Shown here piece after piece: positions 1-6,601 of a DNA stretch of 8,254 bases (the first letter of the stretch is position 1; the number at the start of each line of letters is the position of its first letter). The notes beneath the pieces are model-generated. The model was given only the letters and a program-made list of their open reading frames with translations, was not told the DNA's origin and did not search any database. Source of the DNA: Candidatus Portnoybacteria bacterium CG10_big_fil_rev_8_21_14_0_10_36_7. Its GTDB lineage: Bacteria > Patescibacteriota > Minisyncoccia > Portnoybacterales > PFDW01. Both the position numbers and the translations under genes were made by a program. The DNA lies in the NCBI GenBank assembly GCA_002793835.1, contig PFDW01000080.1, positions 1 through 8,254 of the forward strand. Direction: 5' to 3'.

Positions 1-99
1 AAAAAAGGCGTGCTTATAGCGATCCGAATAGGCCTAAAAAGGGTGAGGCGTTATAAAAAAGAAGATATTGAGAAGTTTATTAACAAAAAAAACAAATAA
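1..99 (+). CDS. C-terminal end of a probable excisionase/MerR-like helix-turn-helix protein (5' truncated)
   Basis: Reading from base 1 in frame 1 gives 32 residues ending at a TAA stop (97-99). The peptide runs KGVLIAIRIGLKRV and then RRYKKEDIEKFINKKNK. This matches the usual end of the HTH_17/excisionase fold: a '(K)G-x-L-x-A-x-x-I-G' strand, a basic turn, then 'R-Y-K-K-E-D-I-E-K-F-I' as the wing and last helix. Such proteins are small DNA-binding factors of about 60-110 residues, used as excisionases, as transcriptional regulators or as leading genes in mobile and defence loci. The start, the recognition helix and the promoter are outside the window. The stop lies only two bases before the next ATG, so the genes are probably co-transcribed and perhaps translationally coupled. 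A role in controlling this operon is inference. The other two forward frames are interrupted by stops within 56 bases. Confidence is limited by the short length. Confidence 0.5.
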   Translation, partial: KKGVLIAIRIGLKRVRRYKKEDIEKFINKKNK

Positions 100-101
100 T
101 T

Positions 102-3100
102 ATGGCATTGATAGATAATAAAAACCAGACTTTGCAGGAGGCTCTGAAGAACGCACTCCAAACTGCTGACAGCGTAGACATTGCAGTCGGTTTTTTTTAT
201 TTTTCAGGGTTTCAAGCATTGTTTGAACAATTAAAGGACAAAAAGATTAGGATTTTAGTAGGTTTGGAAGTTGATCCTCAATTAATACCCAAGATTGTTC
301 AGCAGTCAAAAGAAGGCGACATCGATCTCTCCAAGTGGCAATCTCGTGACAACACTAATTCCAGGACAGTTCGTAAGTTAAATTATGTTGATGCGTTTGT
401 CGGCTTCATGAATGATAGCGATATTTTCGATAGCGATCAGTCAAACGAAGTTTTTGATCTATATATTGAGAAGCTTAAAAACGGAACGTTGGAGATTCGA
501 AAAACAGTCTCTGATTACCATGGAAAATTTTACCTTGTTCACAATAAACCTGATGCTTCTCAGAGTGGTGACTTTCCTGGGACCATGTTTATGGGATCAA
601 GCAATTTGACTTATAGAGGTTTAATTGGTCAAGGAGAGCTTAACGATTCTAGTCGAGAAAAGAGCAAATTCACAGAGTATCAATCTGAATTTGAACGTAT
701 GTGGAGTGATTCTCAGTCCATTGCAATCGCTGATATTAATACCAAGGATGACTTCATAAAGACTATCAAGCCACGAATTTGGAAATATGCTATTCCCGAT
801 CCGTACGACATTTACATTCGGATCTTACATGAATTGTTCCACCAAACTGAAGTGAATTCACTCCAAACCCCTAAAGTTATCACAAAGGGTTTGTATAACG
901 ATCTCGAGTATCAAATTGACGCTATTAAGATGGTTATAGATAAACTGAAAAAATACGATGGAGCAATTTTAGCTGATGTGGTTGGCTTAGGGAAAAGTAT
1001 TATTTCTGCGGCTGTGGCTCACAATATGGACATGCGTACAGTTATCATTTCGCCACCTCACCTTATTCCTCAGTGGGATGATTATAAAGAGCAGTTTGGC
1101 ATCCGTGGATCAAAGGTATTCAGCTCTGGCAAGATAAATGAGGTTTATGAAAGATATAAAGAATCCAGAGAACCAATTTTATTCGTGTTGGATGAAGCTC
1201 ATCGATATCGTAACGAAGACACAAACGATTACAAATTACTTCACCAAGTCTGTAGAGGAAATCCTGATAACAAAGTACTGCTACTTACTGCAACACCATT
1301 TAACAACGATCCCAAGGATGTTTTCGCCCTTCTAAAACTCTTTCAAACTCCTGGCCAATCCACAATGCGTTCTGTCGATAATTTAAGTTTGAGATATCGA
1401 GAGCTAATTCAGCGATACAAGAAGCTGAGACGAGACATGGCGAGAGACTTGAATGCAGATGAAGTAGACAAGGAGGCAAAAGAAATAGCAATTGAACAAC
1501 GAAGACTCATCGAACCTATTCTTATTCGTCGTTCCAGGTTAGATCTTAAATATATCACTAGATATAGAGAAGACTTAGCTGCTCAAGGCGTTGATTTCTC
1601 AGAAGTGAAGGGGCCAAACTTACTCGAATATGACCTTGGAGATTTATATGATCTTTATATCGAAACTCTCGGTCTGATCACAAAACCTGAAAATCAGGGA
1701 TTTATAGGAGCTCGCTATAAACCAACCGCCTCAGAGTACATGAGTGAGGAAAGTAGGAAAAAGTTCATTGAAAAATATAAAGAAGAATTCGAGGATGTTG
1801 AGGACATTAAAATCGCTCAGTCTAACTTGGCACAATTCATGAGACGACTTCTGGTTATGCGTTTTGAAAGCTCCAGGGATGCATTCCGTTCTACTCTTGA
1901 AAAAATGATTGAATCCAATGAAAAAATAGAAAACTGGTGGAACGAACTTGGATCTGTGCCAATTATGAAAAAAGGGCAGTTTCCAGATCCCAAAGATTAT
2001 GATTTGGAAGACGGAGAAGAAGGTGACTCCCTTTCTCAAGATTTAGAACTTTTGAGAAGCAAGAAGGGGTTTCTAGAAATTGAAAAGAGTCTGTTGAACC
2101 CTCGGTTTATTGATGATGTCCGACATGATACTGAGCTGCTTAAGTCGATTCATCGTCAATGGTATTCTAATTCAAATTATGCTGATCTAGATCCAAAGCT
2201 AGACGAACTTGTATCAAAGCTTAATGGATTTTTATCAGAAAACCCAGACAGAAAAATAGTTATTTTCTCCAGCTATAAAGATACTGTTGACTATCTTCAC
2301 CGAGAACTTCAAAAGCGTGGTTTTGACCGTGTTACTAGATATACGGCGGCCGAAGGTACTGATACCTATAAAAAAGTTATTAAAGCAAACTTTGACGCTT
2401 CTTATCCTCAAGAGTTGCAGGAGGACGATTACGACGTCTTATTGGCAACTGATGCTCTAAGCGAAGGTTTCAATTTGCACAGAGCTGGAATCGTTATCAA
2501 CTACGATATTCCTTACAATCCTACTAGAGTGATCCAAAGAGTAGGACGTATCAATCGTATTAACAAAAAGGTGTTTGATTATCTGTATGTTTACAACTGT
2601 TTCCCAACAGCCGTGGGTGAAGAAGAAACCAGACTCAAATCAATCTCTACTCTAAAAATCAAGCTTATTAATGCCGTTGTAGGCAGTGATACGAGAACCC
2701 TTACAAGCGATGAGGAATTAACGAGCTTTTTCAAAGACGAATTTGATAAGGCCAAACAACAAGACGAACAATTGTCCTGGGATGCTCCTCACAGGGAAGC
2801 ATACGAGAAGGCGCTTAAAACTAAAGATATGGATAAAATCCACCGCCTGCCAAGGAGAAGTAGAATTAAACGCAGTGACACCGGAAAACAGGGTGTTGTT
2901 GTATTCGGAAAGAAGGGCTCCAACTCTATTTTCACTTATGGCCTGGATCAGACAGAAGCTGATGTGGTCGCTGCTGAATCCGCCCTATCTTACTTCCATG
3001 CGAAGCCAGAGGATAAAGGAGAATCAGTTGGTGACGACTTTATCATGGCATTTAATACAGCCAAGGAGAAGCTATTTGGGAAACATGAGTTACCAAAAAT

Positions 3101-3386
3101 TCAAGGTCGAAGAGCCAAGGCCATTCATGTCCTTAAGGTAATTGCAGATGAAATGCCTACAACTCGTGATTATTGTGAGGACATTATTTCCATTATTAAA
3201 ACACTGGATGATTTGAGCGATGGTTCTTTGAAAGACATCTCACGCCTGGACCTCAGGAATGTTGAAAAAGCTTACCAACAGCTCTTGGAAATCGTTCCTG
3301 AAACTTATATACGCAACATGCTTACCCGGGCAGGTCGTACGGAAGGCGAAGAGGAACTGCTTCTATTCGCAGAGCAATTAGTATGA
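102..3386 (+). CDS. PLD-nuclease / SNF2-type helicase fusion protein (restriction/translocase component)
   Basis: This 1094-residue protein joins a nuclease to a DNA motor. Residues ~1-215 form a PLD-type domain: 'SVDIAVGFFYFSGFQAL' near the N-terminus, catalytic H140-G-K142, then G165-S-S-N168-L-T and E179-L-N181. There is a single HxK…GSxN set, as in bacterial PLD endonucleases that act as dimers. The SF2 helicase follows. Motif I is D292-V-V-G-L-G-K298-S, the Ia strand is 'TVIISPPHLIPQW', motif II is D364-E-A-H, and motif III is T396-A-T-P. The second lobe has KIVIFSS (718-724), D784-A-L-S-E-G and Q812-R-V-G-R-I-N-R819. A charged spacer of about 300 residues separates the lobes and carries R587-F-E-S-S, a short motif I associate with SNF2-like helicases of this group. 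Residues ~870-1094 are unassigned. All motor residues are intact, so it should hydrolyse ATP and move along dsDNA, with the PLD domain cutting (family knowledge plus inference). The ATG at 102 has no Shine-Dalgarno; its leader is A-rich. It overlaps the methyltransferase gene by four bases. Confidence 0.9.
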   Translation: MALIDNKNQTLQEALKNALQTADSVDIAVGFFYFSGFQALFEQLKDKKIRILVGLEVDPQLIPKIVQQSKEGDIDLSKWQSRDNTNSRTVRKLNYVDAFVGFMNDSDIFDSDQSNEVFDLYIEKLKNGTLEIRKTVSDYHGKFYLVHNKPDASQSGDFPGTMFMGSSNLTYRGLIGQGELNDSSREKSKFTEYQSEFERMWSDSQSIAIADINTKDDFIKTIKPRIWKYAIPDPYDIYIRILHELFHQTEVNSLQTPKVITKGLYNDLEYQIDAIKMVIDKLKKYDGAILADVVGLGKSIISAAVAHNMDMRTVIISPPHLIPQWDDYKEQFGIRGSKVFSSGKINEVYERYKESREPILFVLDEAHRYRNEDTNDYKLLHQVCRGNPDNKVLLLTATPFNNDPKDVFALLKLFQTPGQSTMRSVDNLSLRYRELIQRYKKLRRDMARDLNADEVDKEAKEIAIEQRRLIEPILIRRSRLDLKYITRYREDLAAQGVDFSEVKGPNLLEYDLGDLYDLYIETLGLITKPENQGFIGARYKPTASEYMSEESRKKFIEKYKEEFEDVEDIKIAQSNLAQFMRRLLVMRFESSRDAFRSTLEKMIESNEKIENWWNELGSVPIMKKGQFPDPKDYDLEDGEEGDSLSQDLELLRSKKGFLEIEKSLLNPRFIDDVRHDTELLKSIHRQWYSNSNYADLDPKLDELVSKLNGFLSENPDRKIVIFSSYKDTVDYLHRELQKRGFDRVTRYTAAEGTDTYKKVIKANFDASYPQELQEDDYDVLLATDALSEGFNLHRAGIVINYDIPYNPTRVIQRVGRINRINKKVFDYLYVYNCFPTAVGEEETRLKSISTLKIKLINAVVGSDTRTLTSDEELTSFFKDEFDKAKQQDEQLSWDAPHREAYEKALKTKDMDKIHRLPRRSRIKRSDTGKQGVVVFGKKGSNSIFTYGLDQTEADVVAAESALSYFHAKPEDKGESVGDDFIMAFNTAKEKLFGKHELPKIQGRRAKAIHVLKVIADEMPTTRDYCEDIISIIKTLDDLSDGSLKDISRLDLRNVEKAYQQLLEIVPETYIRNMLTRAGRTEGEEELLLFAEQLV

Positions 3387-3388
3387 TG
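3383..3388 (+). promoter_or_regulatory. Overlapping stop/start junction (ATGATG) between helicase and methyltransferase genes
   Basis: The helicase stop TGA (3384-3386) sits inside a tandem ATG-ATG (3383-3385 and 3386-3388), both in frame for the methyltransferase. No purine-rich ribosome site lies at normal spacing; the nearest run is GAGGAA, about 27 bases upstream. Termination-reinitiation coupling is therefore the likely way the second gene is translated, which would tie methyltransferase output to helicase output. Which of the two ATGs is used cannot be told from sequence; the difference is one methionine. Confidence 0.6.
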
Positions 3389-6300
3389 AACCTAAATGAT
3401 AAATACAATCGTGATCAATTTATTAGCTTCTTAAAAGAGGCTTTTCTCAAGGACTTCAAAAGCGACATTAGGCCAATCTCTACCGGCAACTATAAATCTT
3501 TCAACAAGGCACATAGCCTTGGTAGGAGCGAATCTCTCGACCTTCATGTTTTTGAATTCGAATATTCAGGTTCGTTTAATAAACGTATAGCACTTGCAAA
3601 GGATGCATTTCAAGTCATGAAGCAAAGTGCTACCTTCCAGGCTCTCGCAGTTTTTCATTCTCCTGATAATGATGATTGGCGATTTTCTCTCATGACTGCA
3701 AACCCAAAACGAACAGAGGCTGGAAAAGTTACACTGGCCTATTCAAACCCCAGACGATATTCATTTTTCCTAGGACCCAGAGCAAAAGTTAACACACCAA
3801 CAAAGTTTCTCATTAGCAAAGGTCTCATTAATGACCTTGAAGATCTTAAGGGAAGATTCTCTCTGGAAGTCGTTAATAAAGAATTTTATAACGAAATATC
3901 AGAAAGCTTTGTCAAATTGGTTGGCGGCACATTAGGCTCAGGTAAGAATAAAAAATCTTACAAATCATTATTACAACTACCTTCTGTGGCTAGTGGCAGT
4001 CAAGTTAATTCTGAATTTGCTGTAAGACTAATCGGTAGAATAATATTCTGTTGGTTTTTGAGAGAAAAACGAAGCCAATCAAATATTTCACTAATGCCTC
4101 ATGAGTTAGTGTCGTTAAGAGGAATTGAAAACAATCCAGATTATTATCATTCAGTGCTTGAGCCAATATTTTTTGAAGTATTAAATCAACCTGTAAGGTC
4201 TCGAAAAGATCCCTATTATGACAAGCCATATTCTTTGATTCCTTATCTAAACGGCGGACTATTCTCGCCTCATGAGAGTGACTACTACAAGCGGAGAAAC
4301 GGAGATCAGTCAATTTATCATAATACTTTAGTTGTACCAGATGATTGGTTTGTGTCCTTTTTCAAAATTTTAGAAACATATAACTTTACCATTGATGAAA
4401 ATACTAGTTTTGACGAGGAACTGTCTATTGACCCTGAAATGCTAGGAAGAATTTTTGAAAATCTCCTAGCTGAAATCAATCCAGAAACAGGTGAGTCTAT
4501 CAGAAAAAGCACTGGGAGTTACTACACCCCAAGAGAAATAGTCGACTTTATGATAGATGAAAGCCTACTTCTTTATTTACAAAAGAAAACGAATATTGAG
4601 CAGGCCAAGCTTCGCGCTGCAATAACCTATGACTTAAATGATGATGCTGAACACCCTCTAGATAGTCTTGAAAAACAAAAAATCATTAACGCTATCGAAA
4701 AAATTAAAATCTTAGACCCAGCTTGTGGCTCTGGAGCTTTTCCCATCGGGGCATTACAAAAAATGGTTTTTATTCTGCAACAAGTTGATCCTGATGGGCA
4801 ATTGTGGTTTAAAAAACAACTACAAAATACATCTCCTGAAATTAGGCGTGTTATTGAAAGAGAATTTTCACACAAGAATTTTGACTATATTCGTAAACTA
4901 GGAGTAATTAGGGAAAATATTTATGGTGTGGATATCCAAACGATTGCAACAGAAATTTCTAGACTAAGGTGCTTTTTAACTTTAGTTGTTGATGAACGTG
5001 TTGATGATTCTCTGGAAAATAGAGGAGTTGAACCGTTACCTAACTTAGATTTTAAATTCGTCACAGCAAATACCTTATATAGTCTGCCAGATATTGATAA
5101 ATCGGGTCAACAAAATGGTTTGTTTGATGACAGAGAAAAGATTGATGACCTCAAAAACATTAGAGACCAATACTTTAACGCTTCCGGAATAGAGAGAGAA
5201 CAACTGAAAACTGAATTTGTGACTGCTCAAAAAAGATTGGTTGATGAGTTGATTAAAGAACATGGATTCATGGGTGTTGCTAGAGCTGAGTTAACACAAA
5301 AATTAACTAGTTGGGAACCATTTAACCATAAGTCCACATCGTGGTTTGACCCTGAGTGGATGTTTGGCATTTCAACTGGCTTCGATCTTGTCATAGCTAA
5401 TCCTCCTTACGATGTTTATCAAGGTGATAAAAAAGATGATATAAAAATCATTAAAAAGCTAGATCTATATAAAATTGCTAGAGGAGGGAAACTCAATACA
5501 TATAAGTTGTTTTTAGCACGGTCTGCGCAGTTGCAAAAAGAAGGTGGCGTTTTATGCGAAATCTTTCAAAACTCTTTCCTTGGGGATAATTCTGCAAAGC
5601 TATTGCGAAAATTCTTTTTTGAAACACAACAAATTATCCAAGTAGACTCTTTCCCTGAAAGGGATAATGCAAAGCGACGAGTCTTTGAAGCTGTAAAAAT
5701 GAGTGTTTGCATTTTAATCTCAAGAAAAATTGAAAAAGAAGACTACAACTTTAGACTTAATGTTTGGGAATCTAAATACATGGACTCCAGTATCTCGATT
5801 GAGTATTCGAAAAGTGAAATACTCACTTTTGACCCTTTTTCTGCACAGATTCCAATGTTGGATCAACATACCAAGAAACTGTTCACAAAAATTTACAGGA
5901 ATAATCCTAAAGCACCGGCCTCTTGCCTTGAAGGCGAGCTTAACATGACTTTCCATAAAAAATATTTTTCAAATGATTCCAACAAACCAAAAGTCCTAAA
6001 GGGTGCAGCTATTCAACGATACAAACTTACAGACGAATTAAGCCAGGGAGAGGTTGAATACTTGAATGTAGACTCTTACCTACACGATTACAAATCTAGT
6101 AAAAAAAGTCGTCACCACGAATCTTTGCGTATTGGTATGCAGGGAATTACAGGCGTAGATGACGAACGTAGATTGATAATGACGATCATACCGAAGGGAC
6201 AATTCTGTGCCAACTCGTGTAACTATGTCATTTCCAATGATGAAAATTACAGTATCTTCTTTTTACTAGGTCTCTACAACTCGTATTTATTGAATTGGAT

Positions 6301-6568
6301 CTTTAAAAAAACAAGTACAAATAGCAATGTCAATTGCTACGAAATAGAGAATTTACCAGTACCAACACTTGACGAAAAGAACAATTCCATTGCAGGAAAA
6401 ATTGATGAATATGTTAAAGAAATCCTCTCGATAACCAATAAAGGCTCTGAAATTATAAAATCGAAACAATTTGAAATTGACGAACTCGAATCTCAAATCG
6501 ACAAATTGGTATACAAACTTTACAAGCTAACACCAGAAGAGATTGCTATTATTGAAAACTCATTATGA
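3383..6568 (+). CDS. Eco57I/PglX-like adenine-specific DNA methyltransferase with C-terminal target-recognition region
   Basis: This 1061-residue protein should transfer a methyl group from S-adenosylmethionine to N6 of adenine at a specific DNA site. Residues ~1-200 form an alpha/beta N-terminal region with D53-L-H-V-F-E-F-E60. The strand layout recalls a PD-(D/E)XK nuclease, but there is no E-x-K lysine. A helical linker follows (R215-L-I-G-R-I-I-F-C-W-F-L-R-E-K), then L289-N-G-G-L-F and the motif X-like S376-T-G-S-Y-Y-T-P-R. The SAM site is D445-P-A-C-G-S-G451, followed by G-V-D517 and A-N563-T-L. The catalytic motif IV is N673-P-P-Y676, which marks an N6-adenine gamma-class enzyme. The last ~380 residues fit a target-recognition region ending in 'CYEIENLPVP', then a coiled helix and 'LTPEEIAIIENSL'. 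Length and order match single-chain Eco57I/BREX PglX-type enzymes, so no separate specificity subunit is needed. Cutting is probably done by the PLD domain of the upstream partner (inference). Confidence 0.9.
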   Translation: MMNLNDKYNRDQFISFLKEAFLKDFKSDIRPISTGNYKSFNKAHSLGRSESLDLHVFEFEYSGSFNKRIALAKDAFQVMKQSATFQALAVFHSPDNDDWRFSLMTANPKRTEAGKVTLAYSNPRRYSFFLGPRAKVNTPTKFLISKGLINDLEDLKGRFSLEVVNKEFYNEISESFVKLVGGTLGSGKNKKSYKSLLQLPSVASGSQVNSEFAVRLIGRIIFCWFLREKRSQSNISLMPHELVSLRGIENNPDYYHSVLEPIFFEVLNQPVRSRKDPYYDKPYSLIPYLNGGLFSPHESDYYKRRNGDQSIYHNTLVVPDDWFVSFFKILETYNFTIDENTSFDEELSIDPEMLGRIFENLLAEINPETGESIRKSTGSYYTPREIVDFMIDESLLLYLQKKTNIEQAKLRAAITYDLNDDAEHPLDSLEKQKIINAIEKIKILDPACGSGAFPIGALQKMVFILQQVDPDGQLWFKKQLQNTSPEIRRVIEREFSHKNFDYIRKLGVIRENIYGVDIQTIATEISRLRCFLTLVVDERVDDSLENRGVEPLPNLDFKFVTANTLYSLPDIDKSGQQNGLFDDREKIDDLKNIRDQYFNASGIEREQLKTEFVTAQKRLVDELIKEHGFMGVARAELTQKLTSWEPFNHKSTSWFDPEWMFGISTGFDLVIANPPYDVYQGDKKDDIKIIKKLDLYKIARGGKLNTYKLFLARSAQLQKEGGVLCEIFQNSFLGDNSAKLLRKFFFETQQIIQVDSFPERDNAKRRVFEAVKMSVCILISRKIEKEDYNFRLNVWESKYMDSSISIEYSKSEILTFDPFSAQIPMLDQHTKKLFTKIYRNNPKAPASCLEGELNMTFHKKYFSNDSNKPKVLKGAAIQRYKLTDELSQGEVEYLNVDSYLHDYKSSKKSRHHESLRIGMQGITGVDDERRLIMTIIPKGQFCANSCNYVISNDENYSIFFLLGLYNSYLLNWIFKKTSTNSNVNCYEIENLPVPTLDEKNNSIAGKIDEYVKEILSITNKGSEIIKSKQFEIDELESQIDKLVYKLYKLTPEEIAIIENSL

Positions 6569-6601
6569 CCAGTGCAAAAAACTGATTTAACCTAAACAAA
6601 T
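6569..6601 (+). other. Short intergenic spacer before the OLD-family gene, no Shine-Dalgarno
   Basis: These 33 bases separate the methyltransferase stop from the next ATG. They contain an in-frame TAA at 6593-6595, so the ATG at 6602 is the most upstream ATG available to the OLD-like gene. The leader (taaacaaat before ATG) is A-rich with no GGAG-like element. I see no convincing promoter or terminator here, which supports read-through from the upstream genes. A four-base CAGT/ACTG repeat is too small to call a hairpin. Confidence 0.5.

Noticed and set aside
3..56. A second protein-like reading at the window start (frame 3, ending AYSDPNRPKKGEAL then stop)
   Set aside because: It stops at 54-56 and leads nowhere, while frame 1 continues to a stop just before the helicase and matches the excisionase tail throughout. 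A frameshift is not needed to explain the region.
1731..2039. 102-codon open frame on the - strand
   Set aside because: Antisense to the helicase gene; the phenylalanine-rich product mirrors the GAA/AAA-rich coding strand and has no recognisable domain.
2743..3141. 132-codon open frame on the + strand inside the helicase gene
   Set aside because: It overlaps the conserved long helicase frame entirely, has low-complexity basic composition and shows no family motif.
4005..4313. 102-codon open frame on the - strand within the methyltransferase gene
   Set aside because: Antisense shadow of a conserved region of the methyltransferase; no start signal or motif.
6566..6590. Possible hairpin CAGT…ACTG after the methyltransferase stop
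   Set aside because: The stem is only four pairs with an A-rich loop and no U tract, so it is not a credible terminator.
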